Source: Streptomyces sp. WAC08241 (GTDB lineage: Bacteria; Actinomycetota; Actinomycetes; Streptomycetales; Streptomycetaceae). From it: a DNA stretch of 64,000 nucleotides. The translations under genes and the position numbers were made by a program. This document shows, piece by piece, positions 19,786 to 29,641 of this stretch. The notes below the pieces were generated by a model. That model made no database searches. It had not been told where the DNA came from and saw only the letters and a program-made list of their open reading frames with translations. The stretch is taken from contig CP042279.1 of assembly GCA_007858575.1 (NCBI GenBank), positions 4,032,501 to 4,096,500 on the forward strand, written 5' to 3'. Within the stretch, counting starts at the first letter, position 1. Each line of letters opens with the position of its first letter.

Positions 19786-22700
19786 CTATTCAGGATAGGA
19801 CGTGTATACGACATACTTCTTCGCATGCCCCTTTCCGACATACTTGAGTGATATCACGACAGTACTTCCCGTCAGACTTCCTGCTTGCGGACCGCCCTGC
19901 ACCCATGACCTCCCCAATGACCCTTCGCCTCTCAATTCCCAGCGGAACGTCTTGAGATCGGTCATCGGATTGAAAATGGCACCGGGTTTGGCCATCTTCT
20001 GCCCCATCTTTCCGATCCATTTAGCAATGCTGTCGGCGTTTCCGGGCTGCTGCGCCCACTGACTGAAGGCCTCGGAAACTGCACGTGCCGCCGTCGCTTC
20101 ATCATTCCACCTGGTGGCACGCCCCTTCTTCTGTGCGTCCGCGAGCATTTGCGCATCGGTCCGGTGGACATGATCACCCAGAGTATGAGCTCCCCAATGC
20201 CTTCGTCACCGATTATGTTCAGGCAATTGTGTACCAGAACATTCCCGGAATAGTCACCCGAGCCGCTCACATAGAAGGTGTGCAGTTCACCGACTGTCAG
20301 ATCGTAGACAGTCCGAGGAGAGAGACCACGATGATCGGCGATGGAGGACACGAGGCGAAGTGCCCTTCATCACTCACGAGCCGGTCCTCCACGCGGAGGT
20401 CCGCCACCATCGTCCACCCACGGTTTACCACGTAAACCTTGTGGCCCGACGTGCTGGTCAGCACCGATCCGTCAGCCAACCGGATGTCCAGAAGCCGATC
20501 GGTGTCATGCCGGAATGTGTCCGTGACGGGGCGCGCGACGAGTGCCCCCGACTCCATGTCCCGCGCACGTACCAGATCCCCCACTCCAACCCGGGCGACG
20601 GACTTGTAGGTCCCATCCGCCATCAGCACACCGGTTTCTGCCGGGAAGCTGTTCCTTACGCACGCGGTGAGAGCATCCTCGACGATGTTGACCTGCTGCG
20701 TGATAGCAGCCATCACTTGCGGATCGAGATTGATGGCTTTCAGGGCCCGATAGGCATCGGCCACGCCTACACCGGTCTTCAGAGCAGCGTCTAGTGCGCG
20801 TATCGCAACGACCGCATCAGCGATCTTCTTGCCCGGAATGAAGTTGCTGGCGGCCCATAGGCAACCGCTCACGCTCCCCTTAGCGCATTGGACGAAGTCG
20901 TCCGTCAGGACGTGCCACACCGTCTTGAGGAACGCCTTGTCCATTTCCATGACGATTTCCCACCGCGTGAAGTAGTGGTCGACATAGGCAACCTGGTTGT
21001 CGAACCGCTGACTTCCCACCCACGTGGTCGCCGCCGTAGGGCAATGGGCGGCCGTCGGAGCGTCTCCGACGCCGGGGTCCTGGCAGAGATAGAAGTCGAC
21101 GGTGACGTTGAACGTCAGTTTGAACTTGACCGTGCACCCGTCGAATCCGATGCCCAGCAGGCAGGGGCCCTGGGGCTCCGCCTCGCCGACCTGCTCCATG
21201 TTCTGCCTGGTGAAAACTCCTCCGATACCAGTGGCACCACCGGTCGAGATGCTCTCCTGCGCCTTGGCGTTCTCGGCGCGGGTGGCCGCTGCCTCCGCTT
21301 CGTCCGCGGCCTCGTCGGCCCGGCCGGCCGCTTCCTCGGCCTCTGTCGCGTCCTGTTCGGCCTTGGTGGCCACACCGCTTGCGGTGCCGGCATCGCTCTC
21401 CGCCGCCGTCGCCGAAGCACGCGCCGCTCCCGCGTCCTTCTCCGCATCGGTGGCTGCCGCGTCCGCCTGCGCCGCGTAGTCCCCGGCGGAGTTCGCGGCC
21501 CCTGCGCCGCTTCGGCATCCTCCTTCGCCTGCTGGTGGTACTCCACCGTTCTGGCGAGCGACTTCTTGGCCGCCTCGACCGACTTCGACGCGGCGTCCGC
21601 GGACGCCTGGGCGGCTTCGGCCGACGCCGTGGCGGCGGCAGCGTACTCGGCGCTGCGGGCAGCCGCTTCCGCGGCGGCCTTCGCGTCGGCGGTCGCCCGG
21701 GCCGCGACGGCCTTCGCCTGAACGGCCGCGGCGGCGGCCTGGACGGACTTGGCCTTCGCGAGAGCGGCCTGCTGCTCGGCATGGGTTTTGGACGACTGCC
21801 CGATGAGCACCGCAAGTCCCGCTGAGGGGTCGGTGTCCGCGTACGGAGATCCGAGTTCGATGGCATCGTTGGCGGGCTTGATCACCTGCTGCGCCGAACT
21901 CCGGGCCGCGGCCGCCGCCTGCGCGGTGGCGTAGGCGAAACCGGCCGCGCGCACCGAATCGGCGACTGCCGCTACCGCTTCCCGGCGAGCGACGTCCGCG
22001 TGATCCTTGGACTCGGCCGCCTTCTCCCGGGCCGTGGCGGCCTGCGCCTTCGCCGTGACCGCGTTCCATTTCGCCCGGTCGGCGGCGTCGATGGCATCGG
22101 CTGTGGCCGCGGTGGCCTTCGCCACAGCGGCCTCGGTGATCGCGACGTCCCGCTTGGCCGCGTCCGCCGCCGCCTGAGCCTGCTTGGCCGCGCCTTCGGC
22201 ACGGGTGGCAGCCGCCCTGGCGCCGGCCGAAGCCGCAGTGGCCGAGTCCGCTGCCGTACGGGCGTTCGCCGCCGCCGTACCCGCCTCGTTGGCAGCGGTG
22301 CGCGCCTCCGTGGCCGCAGTCCGCGACGCGGCAGCGGCATCGGTGCTCTCGTCGGCTTCCGCTCGGGCTTCCAGTGCGAACGCTTTGGCCTCCAGGGCGT
22401 CGCGTCGGCCTTCCGCGGTGATGGCGTTGTCCCTGGCCTTGACCGCGTTCCGTTCGGCGGCCAGCGCCTCGTCCTTCTTCGTCGCGGCAGTGGCGCTGGC
22501 AGTCTGAGCGGCGGCCAGCTTGTCCGCCGCAACCCGGCGTTCGGCATCCGCCTTCGTCCTCGCGGTGGCGGCCTTGGCCCGCTCCGTGTCCGCCAGTTCC
22601 TTCTGGGTCTTGGCGTACGCGGCTTCCGACTCGGCCTTCTTGCGCTTGGCGTCCGCGTCGGCGGCGGCCGTCTTCGCCTCTGCCTCGGCGGCCTTGGCTC

Positions 22701-24270
22701 GATTCTCCGCGTCCTTGGCCTTGGTGGCGTTCTCCGCGGCCAGCTTCGCCTGGTAGGCGGCGCCTCAGCGGCGGCCTTGGCCTGCGCCTCGGCCTCCTCG
22801 GCGGCCTTGCGGCGGAACTCGGCCTTCATGGCGTGCGCCTGCGTCTCGGCGAGTGCCATCAGCGTCTTGCTGTCCGACGCCGATGCGCGGGTGGCGTTCG
22901 CCGCCGTCTCGGTCGCCTTGAAGGCCGCCTGCGCGGCGGCGGCGGACGCCTTGAGACCTGCACGGCCTGCTGCCCGTACATCAGACCGCGGCCGCGCGGC
23001 AGGCCGGCGGCGTCGGCGACGGCGTACGCCTCGCCCTTCGCCTTGTCCGCCCGCGCCGCCTCGACCTGGGCGGCGAGCGCGGCACGCCCGGCGACGAAGA
23101 CCCGGCCCTGGGCCCGCTCCCGGGCGCGTTCGATGTTCGTCTTGACCTCGGCGAACTCGGTGGCCGTCGGGTAGAACATCGTCGAACTCGGAGCTTGCTT
23201 GAGCCAGTGGGCCTGCCAGTCGGTGAGCCGGATCGCGATGAGGGACTGGCCCAGCGCTTCGCCCATCGCCTGGGCGGCCACCCTCAGGTGTCCGGACGCC
23301 TTCTCCTCGGCGTCCATGATCACGGCCCGCTGGGTCTTCTGGCCGGACAGCTCGTTCTGCCATTCGGCGGAGGCCTGGACAACCTCGGCGCCCAGCACGT
23401 TGTTCGGATCGTGCGGGTTGTCCGTCGTGCAGGAGGCGAACTGCGCCTTGAGCGCCTCGACATCGAGGCGGAACTCCATGGTGTCCGGCTCCGGCGCGGT
23501 CGTCGGAAAGCCACCGTGCTGGAGGAAGATGCGCGCGTCGTCCGCGCACATCCGGTGCATGAGGACATGGCGTCCAGTGCTTGCCGCTCCTCGTAGTCCT
23601 CGTAGCGGTCCTCGGAGTAGCGGGCCGCGGCTATCGCGTTGACCGCGTCGACCGACTCCTTGTTCGCGACCGGCGTCTGGTCCGTGAGGTAGAGGTCGGA
23701 CTCGGACTGGAAGTACATGGCGGCCAGTCCGGCGGTGAGGCCGATGGTGGAGAAGGGATTGTCCTCGTCGTAGATCCACTCGAAACCGGCCACCGTGTAG
23801 CCGGGCGGGGTGGTCTGCGCCGGGATGTCCAGGGAGTTCTCCCAGACGTCGACCCGGGCGTTCAGTTCACGGAACTTGGCCAGCGTCCAAGCGTCGTCCT
23901 TGTCCCAGGCGTTGGTGAGGGGTGTTGCCGTCCTGCCAATGGTCGCTCTCGGCCGCGGTGTGGAGTTCGGCCTCTGTGCCGTTCAGGCCTTTGCTGGAGA
24001 CGGCCTGGAGTTCCCGACCGCTCTGCGGAGCGCCAGGTTGAGCAGACACTGCTCGGCGCGCATCCGCTCGTCGGCGTCCAGGTCGTAGGGGTTGTACTTG
24101 TATGCCGGTACGTCGGTCAGGACGGCGGCGGGAGCCATGGGCTCCGCCCGCCCGGGCAGTTGATTGCTCGTGAGGGACACCGCGAGCGCGGTGGTCAGGG
24201 CGGTCGCGCTCAGCAACCGCGTCCATCCGCGGGAGGCGCGGCGGCCACCCGGAGGTGCGTACGTACGCAT
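19786..24270 (-). CDS. Secreted polymorphic toxin: coiled coil, Hint domain, RNase A-like C-terminus
   Basis: A protein of about 1,490 residues. It has an Arg-rich signal peptide with a hydrophobic core (LLSATALTTALAVSLTS), a globular region (about 50-420; VAGFEWIYDEDNPFSTIG), an Ala/Lys/Glu coiled coil (about 420-1010), a Cys-containing pre-toxin region (VDFYLCQDPGVGDAP), a Hint domain (about 1205-1348) from CVRNSFPAETGVLMADGT to the GNVLVHNC end with a TSGHKVYVV motif, and a C-terminal toxin (about 1349-1494). The toxin has GAHTLGDHVHRTDAQML, then KGRATRWNDEATAARAVSEA and a final YVVYTSYPE, which fits the CdiA-type RNase A-like family (His near the start, TxY near the end). About seven lost bases are implied, one in GGGG just before the toxin. 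I infer that Hint cleavage frees an RNase. Confidence 0.85.
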
Positions 24271-24319
24271 GGTGGGTCAACCGTTCGTATACGGAAGTCG
24301 TGGAGGGACGGGCGCACCG

Positions 24320-25216
24320 TCAGAAGAGGGTGTCGAAGGCGGCCCAGCCGCCAGTGCCGATCTGCACACGGGGCGCGAAGGGGCGCCGGGACTTCCAGTG
24401 CCCTTGAAGAGCCAGAGCAGACCGGCCGTGTCAGCGGCGATCAGATCGGTCCTGCCGTCGCCGTCGTTGTCGCCCGCGGAGGCGATCATTTTGTGGATGT
24501 TCCAGCCGGTGCCCACGGTGATCCGTGCTCCGAGCGCCGCGTTCGCGACGGCGTTGCCCGTGCCCGGGTAGATGTAGAGGGTGCCGTCGGTGCCACGGGC
24601 GACCAGGTCGGCCTTGCCGTCCCCGGTGTAGTCGCCGCGCCCGGCCAGGGCGCTCATCCCGTTCCAGCCACCGGTCCCGATCTGCACCCGGGCCGCGAGG
24701 GTGCCGTCGGCTCGCCCCTGGTAGAGCCACAGCGTCCCGTCGGTGCCGCGTGCGACCAGGTCGGGGTGGGAGCTGCCTCCCATGTTGCCGACGGACACCA
24801 GCAGGCTGTACTGGTCCCAACCTCCGCCGATGAGCTGCGTGTCGCCGCCGCGCTCGGCGGTGTAGTAGAGGGAGGTGCCACTGCGGTGGTAGAGGTCGTT
24901 GCCGGCCCCGCCCTCGGACAGGTTGACCTGGACCAGCGCGTCGGCGTCACCCCAACCGCCGCCCATGTCCACCAGAGACTTGAAGCCCGGTGCGGTTCCC
25001 TTGGGCTCGTAGTCGTAGAGGCGGCCGGACTTGCGGCCGAAGAGGGGAACGTCACGGGCCGGGAGCGGCTTGGACCTGCTGGGCCGCAGCCGCGTCCGTA
25101 CGGTCACTCCACGGGAGCGATGGTCTCGTGACGGTGAACAAGGCGGCCAGTGCGGCGCTCAGGGCGATCGCGCAGATCACCGCTCTCCGGAGCGGGTGAT
25201 CGGTCGTACGAGACAT
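24320..25216 (-). CDS. Secreted FG-GAP/VCBS repeat protein
   Basis: A protein of about 298 residues. The ATG at 25216 opens a signal peptide (AVICAIALSAALAALFTV). The mature part is a series of beta-propeller repeats: DLVARGTDGTLWLYQG, GDYTGDGKADLVARGTDG and GDNDGDGRTDLIAADTAG, with DxDxDG calcium-loop motifs. It ends with RVQIGTGGWAAFDTLF after correction near 24390. Another frame change near 25060 separates the signal peptide from the repeats. It lies 49 bp upstream of the toxin gene on the same strand and is probably its operon partner, perhaps an adhesin or surface-binding module; that role is inference. Confidence 0.75.
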
Positions 25217-25374
25217 AAGCGTGGTGGGTCCTCACAGGTTCTACCTGCGCGGGACGCACGGAGGAGACTGCACGACGGCCGCCCCCGACGCCCGCACGCC
25301 GAGGTGGTCGACCTCAGTGACACTGAAAATAGAGCACCAGTTTGATTGAGTAAAGATCTTTTCAAGCCTGAAGA

Positions 25375-25412
25375 CCATGGGCCGCATCTCACGAAGTGAG
25401 TGCGGCCCATGG
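25375..25412. terminator. Hairpin after the Pro/Thr-rich gene cluster
   Basis: Arms CCATGGGCCGCA and TGCGGCCCATGG extend inward through CTCAC/GTGAG with a GAA loop and one bulged T. It lies 30 bp past the stop of the gene ending at 25442 on the minus strand, and upstream of the FG-GAP gene. It separates the toxin operon from the DUF6230 operon. Confidence 0.8.
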
Positions 25413-25441
25413 CGTGGTGCGGCTCCCGGAGTGGTACGGGG

Positions 25442-26750
25442 TCAGCTCGGCTCGATCGTGTTGCGCAGGCCCGGAATCCTGAGGGTGCCGCCGAACTGGC
25501 CGGCCTGCTTGATCTTCACCTTGGTGAAGTCCGCGAACGGGACGTCCAGCGGCGGCGGGGACTCCGGGCTGAAGGTGATCGGGATGATGCCGAAGAGGTT
25601 GCCCTTCAGCTCCTCCGTGTACATCGTCACCGTGCCGTCGGTGATGGTCGACGGGTTGAGCGCGGGCACGGCGGAAGGGAGCGGACGTGGGCCGTGCGGC
25701 CCTCGGAGTGGACCGTCGTCTGGTGCAGGTCGTAGATGGTCACCGAAGTCGCGGTGAACTTCAGCGCCTTCTTGACCTTTCCGCCGTAGGTCTTCACCTC
25801 GACGATGCCGTGGTACTCGAGACCCCGCAGTTTGAGCAGTGAGCTCTCCAGGATCCACGGCTCGTCCGGGAGCAGCGGGATGCCGGGCTCCACCTCGGCC
25901 GCCGCGAGCGCCGCGTCGTCGCGCTCGGGGCACGGGAAGCGGGGCTTGGCGCCCTCGGGTATGTCCTCGTCCTTCTTGGCGTCGAGGCCCTGCGCGCTCT
26001 CCGGCAGCTCCTTGGTCTCGGCACCGGACTTCTCCGCCGCCTCGCGGATCGCGGCCTTCGTGCGCTCGGCCGCCGGGTCGGCGGTCGGCTTCGGGGCCAC
26101 GGTGGCCTTCCGGCCGGCCGTCGGTCGGCCGTCGCCTTCGGCGCGGTGGTGGTGGCCGAGGCGGTCGGGCCGGGGTCGTCGGCGCCGTCGTGGGCGCGGC
26201 CGCCGGCTTCTTGTCCGGGCCGTCGAAGAGGTCCTTCAACGCGTCGCCCAGGCCCAGCGGGTCCAGCGGGTTCTTCGACTTCGCCGGCGTGGGTGCGGCC
26301 GTCGGGGTCGGGGTGGCGGCGGGCTTCGGGGCCGTGGTGGCGGCCGGCTTCCGCTGCGTGGTCGCCTGCTCGGTCGCGGTCGGCGTCGGCGTGGCGGTGG
26401 CGGAAGGGGTGCCGGAGGGAGTGGCCGAGGGGAGGCGGTCGCGGTCGCCGAGGGGTGGCCGTCGGCTTCGCCGTCTCCTTCTCCTTGTCCGTCTCCTTCG
26501 CCGTCTCCGAGGCCTCCGGCGTCGGCTCGTCCGAGCGCGTCACGCAGGGGCCGGGGGCGAAGGGGACGTCGTCGTCGGCGAGGGCGACCTTGGGCGTGAG
26601 GCCCATGCCCACGAACACCGCGGTCGGCATGGCGGCCAGTGCCATCGCCTTGCCCGCGGGGCCCTGGATCCTGTTCAGCAGCGTCTTGCGTGGGGCCGCG
26701 TGCCGCGGTCCGCTCTTCGCGGGCGCCGGCTGGGTCTCGTCACCCCGCAC
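25442..26750 (-). CDS. Pro/Thr/Ala-rich exported protein of the DUF6230-DUF6114 operon
   Basis: A protein of about 436 residues. The start is GTG 26750 with GGGAGGA upstream; it overlaps the DUF6114 stop. A hydrophobic segment (KAMALAAMPTAVFVGMGLTP ending near KVALADDD) serves as export signal or anchor. A long low-complexity linker of TPT/ATP repeats follows, then KNPLDPLGLGDALKDLFDGP and a C-terminal globular region (LKLRGLEYHGIVEVKTYGGK, SVTIYDLHQTTVHSEG, NLFGIIPITFSPESPPPLDVPFADFTKV). Shifts occur near 26110, 26435 and 25680. It always seems to follow the DUF6230/DUF6114 pair in Streptomyces as I recall. Function unknown. Confidence 0.75.
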
Positions 26751-27291
26751 TGTTCCTCCCACCGTTGGCGTCGATCGTCTTGTCGGTCGTGTGGTGCTCC
26801 GGTCCGCGCTGGTCCGGAAGACCGGCCGTCAGCACGGCCCCGGCCTCCGCGGAGGTCTCCGGCTCGCCGGCGTCCTCCGTGTCCGCGGTCTCCTCGACCG
26901 GGAGCGCGGGCGCCCAGGCGATGGACATGCCGCCGCCGATGAGGGCGAGCAGGAACCCGACGCCGAAACCGCCGAAGTTCGACACGGGGATGGAGACCAG
27001 TCCGAGGACGATCGTCGCGACGCCCGTGAAGACGCGTACGGCGGGCTGGAACCACATCATCAGGCCGAGCGTGATGAGCAGGACACCGATGATCAGCGCG
27101 CTGGATCCGGCGGTCGTCTTCATCGCGAGGGTGATGTTGCCGAGCCGCATGTCCCCGTAGGGGAGGTAGGCGATCGGCACGCCGCCGAGGAAGGTGAGCA
27201 GTCCCGCCCAGAAGGGCCGGGTCTGCCGCCAGACCTTGAACCGGTTCTCCTTCTGGGGGACTTCACGGGAGGCGGGGATCTCGGCGCTCAT
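26740..27291 (-). CDS. DUF6114 membrane protein
   Basis: An intact protein of 183 residues. After a polar N-terminus (MSAEIPASREVPQKENRFKV) come about four membrane helices: FWAGLLTFLGGVPIAYLPYG, LAMKTTAGSSALIIGVLLIT, VFTGVATIVLGLVSIPV and GFLLALIGGGMSIAW. The C-terminal tail is acidic and cytoplasmic or extracellular. GGGAG lies before the ATG. It sits between the DUF6230 secreted protein and the Pro/Thr-rich protein, all on one strand, and is likely the membrane member of a three-protein assembly. The biochemical role is unknown. Confidence 0.88.
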   Translation of the reverse strand: MSAEIPASREVPQKENRFKVWRQTRPFWAGLLTFLGGVPIAYLPYGDMRLGNITLAMKTTAGSSALIIGVLLITLGLMMWFQPAVRVFTGVATIVLGLVSIPVSNFGGFGVGFLLALIGGGMSIAWAPALPVEETADTEDAGEPETSAEAGAVLTAGLPDQRGPEHHTTDKTIDANGGRNSAG

Positions 27292-27402
27292 GGAACAGCT
27301 CCCTGGAAGCGGTGTTGCTGAAGAAAGGTGGAGAAGGGTGCCACGGGTGGGACTACGCGCGGCGGCTCCCACCCTGCGGACGGATCGGTCCCGGTGGGCC
27401 GG

Positions 27403-28077
27403 TCAGTCCTTGTAGCACTCCGCCGAGGTGCCCCGGTGCAGGGACAGGCTCAGGTCGGGGAGCTTGAAGGTGGCGGCCGTGGTGGCCCACGCCTTCTGGC
27501 GCACGTTGGTGAGCTTCGCCTTGTCGGCGCGCTGGCCGAAGCCGTACGGGTTGGCCTTGGTGTTGGGTTGGATGCCCGGCTTGCCCGCGGACTTCGGGAG
27601 CGAGCCCGCGGCGACGCCGATGTCGATGTTGGTGAACTCGGCGTCGGCCTTCAGGTCGGACACGTCGAGGTAGATGCCCTCGGCGTAGACCTGCTCGCTC
27701 TCCGTGCCCTTCTTGGCAGCGTCGCTGTCGCCCGCCGTCAGGCGGAGGGTGACGTCACCGATGAACGGGATCTTCGGCGTCACGACGGACTGGCACATGT
27801 TGGTGATGTGCGCGGTGGAGAAGCCGGAGACGGCGACCGGGGCGGCGAAGTCCTTGCCCTCCAGGTCCTTGCCGGCGTCCACGCTTCCGTACTGGACGAA
27901 GTCGTCGCCGACGAGGCTGTCGGCCTTCACCTTGAACTCCTGGCCGGAGATGCTGAACGACGCGGCCAGCGCGCCCTGCGCGAGCCCGACGCCGATCGCT
28001 GCCGTCGCGGCCACGCTGGGCACCATGACGACGGCGAAACGCTTCCATCTGGTCCCGCCACGAACCTGGGACTTCAT
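27403..28077 (-). CDS. DUF6230 exported protein
   Basis: An intact protein of 224 residues, often labelled cholesterol esterase in databases without proof that I know of. The signal segment reads KRFAVVMVPSVAATAAIGVG with cleavage likely after GALAAS. The mature part has FSISGQEFKVKADSLVGDDF, STAHITNMCQSVV, EGIYLDVSDLKADAEFTNID and a C-terminal Cys (GTSAECYKD), so one disulfide is possible. GAAGGAGG precedes the ATG. It is the first gene of the DUF6230-DUF6114 operon. I see no Ser-His-Asp hydrolase motif, so enzyme activity is doubtful. Confidence 0.88.
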   Translation of the reverse strand: MKSQVRGGTRWKRFAVVMVPSVAATAAIGVGLAQGALAASFSISGQEFKVKADSLVGDDFVQYGSVDAGKDLEGKDFAAPVAVSGFSTAHITNMCQSVVTPKIPFIGDVTLRLTAGDSDAAKKGTESEQVYAEGIYLDVSDLKADAEFTNIDIGVAAGSLPKSAGKPGIQPNTKANPYGFGQRADKAKLTNVRQKAWATTAATFKLPDLSLSLHRGTSAECYKD

Positions 28078-28432
28078 GAGAATCCTCCTTCTCGGACGTA
28101 CATCTCCAGAAGGGGCGTGGGCCCGATCTGCGATGGGAGAAGAGCTACGTCCTCGGGAAGGAGAGCGCCGAGGCATCAGAACGACGCGATGCGCTGCGCG
28201 TCCGAATCACCGGCGATCACCCCCGAGCGACAACCATGGGCCACGCGGTGCGCGTGGCCTGTTCGGACAGGCCCCGTTCGGTGAGAGCGGGAACCCCTGT
28301 CCGCGACCGGCGCCGGAGCGCCGGTCCACCTGGTGGGGACCCTCCCGCGATCCCGGTTGGTTGCCGGGGTCGTGCGGTTCGGACCGAGCGTGGCCGATCG
28401 TGGTCCATTCCGGGCGCCCGCACAAGGGGTTC

Positions 28433-28448
28433 GTTACTGGCTAGTAAC
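28433..28448. promoter_or_regulatory. Palindromic operator candidate
   Basis: A perfect inverted repeat GTTACT-GGCT-AGTAAC. It has the form of a TetR- or GntR-type site and lies about 355 bp upstream of the DUF6230 ATG. No regulator gene is adjacent. Confidence 0.5.
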
Positions 28449-28576
28449 GGGTGGATAACCACGCCATGGCGGGACGGGACCGAACGGGCACACAGGGTGC
28501 GTTCGAAGGGAGGGAATGTCAGGAGATCGCCTGATGAATCCGGACAGAACGTCTGGTTCGATTTACTGCAGTAACA

Positions 28577-28614
28577 GCGGCCGCGATTACCAAGTTTTGG
28601 TAAAGCGCGGCCGC
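28577..28614. terminator. Terminator after the thioredoxin-TPR gene
   Basis: A long hairpin: GCGGCCGCG plus TTACCAA on the left, TTGGTAA plus CGCGGCCGC on the right, loop GTT, with one small bulge. It lies about 65 bp past the stop of the gene at 28679-29641 on the minus strand. Confidence 0.8.
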
Positions 28615-28678
28615 CGTTTGTCACCCCGATGCCAAATCGCCGGGCGATCCGGCGCGCGGAAAGGGGCTTCGGAACGCC

Positions 28679-29641
28679 CTAGAAGAGCACGCGGGCCAGG
28701 GCCTGCCGGGCCGCCGTCACCCGCGGGTCGTCGGCGCCGATCACCTCGAACAGCTCCAGGAGCCGCAGCCGCGCCGCGTCCCGGTCCTCGCCGGCCGTGC
28801 GGCGCACGGCCTCCACCAGGCGCCCGAAGGCGTCCTGCACGTGGCCGCCCGCCAGGTCGAGGTCGGCGGCGGCGAGCTGCGCGGTGACGTCGGCCGGATT
28901 GTCCGCGGCGTTCTTGCGGACGGCGCCCGGGTCCAGGTCCTGCACACGGGCGAGGAGTTCGGCCTGCGCGAGGCCGAGCTTGGCCTCCGGGTGGGCCGGG
29001 TCGTCGGCGAGCACGTTCTTGTACGCCTGGACGGCGCCGGCCAGGTCGCCCGCGTCGAGCGCGACCATGGCCGCCTCGAGGAGGGAGTCGTACGGGCCGG
29101 CCGGGCGCGCGGCGGGGGCCGAGGGGTCGGCGCCCGCGTCCACGGCGATCCCGGTGAGGCCGAAGCGCTCCTCGCCGACCGCGATGAGCTGGTCGAGGGT
29201 CTCGCGGATCTGGGCCTCGGGCACCGCGCCCTGAAGAGCGGCAGCGCCTGACCGGCGACCACCGCGAAAACGGCCGGAATTCCCTGGATGCCGAACTGCT
29301 GCATCAGCATCTGGTTGGCGTCGACGTCGATCTTCGCGAGCAGGAAGCGGCCGTTGTACTCGACGGCGAGCCGCTCCAGGAGGGGCCGAGCTGCTTGCAG
29401 GGCTCGCACCACTCGGCCCAGAAGTCGAGGACGACCGGGACCTCGGCGGAGCGCTGGAGCACGTCGCGCTCGAAGCCCGCCTCGTCGACGTCGATCACCA
29501 GGGCGGACGGGGCACGGCGGCCGTTCCGCCCTGCCGGGCGGCTTCGGCGCGCGTCTGCTCCGCCTTCGCCTTGGCCTCTCCGGCCGCCTTCACCGCGGCG
29601 AGGTCGACGACGCCGCTCATGGACATGTTTCGGGGCTGCAT
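28679..29641 (-). CDS. Thioredoxin-TPR co-chaperone (YbbN/CnoX type)
   Basis: A protein of about 320 residues. The N-terminal thioredoxin domain (about 45-150) has VVLDFWAEWCEPCKQLGP and the cis-Pro region FGIQGIPAVFAVV. The C-terminal half is tetratricopeptide-like: AAMVALDAGDLAGAVQAYKN, HPEAKLGLAQAELLAR and VQDAFGRLVEAVRRTAG. The active site is CEPC, so some redox activity is possible; E. coli CnoX-type proteins mostly protect clients under oxidative stress. ATG 29641 has GGGGGAGG eight bases upstream. Lost bases occur near 29240 and 29385. It is divergent from a TetR gene. Confidence 0.88.

Larger units (their letters stand above)
28078..28678. other. Long intergenic region upstream of the DUF6230 operon
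   Basis: No convincing gene lies in these 601 bases. The left half should hold the DUF6230 promoter. It contains inverted repeats GGCCACGC/GCGTGGCC (28238-28258) and GTTACT-GGCT-AGTAAC (28433-28448). The right end carries the terminator of the thioredoxin-TPR gene (28577-28614). The middle (28450-28570) has no feature I can name. Confidence 0.6.

Noticed and set aside
19091..25374. Prophage or transposon origin of the toxin island
   Set aside because: No integrase, transposase, terminal repeat or tRNA target was seen at either side.
28078..28678. Short open frames in the gap upstream of the DUF6230 operon
   Set aside because: They have no ribosome site, no conserved motif and unusual composition; the gap is better read as regulatory plus terminator.
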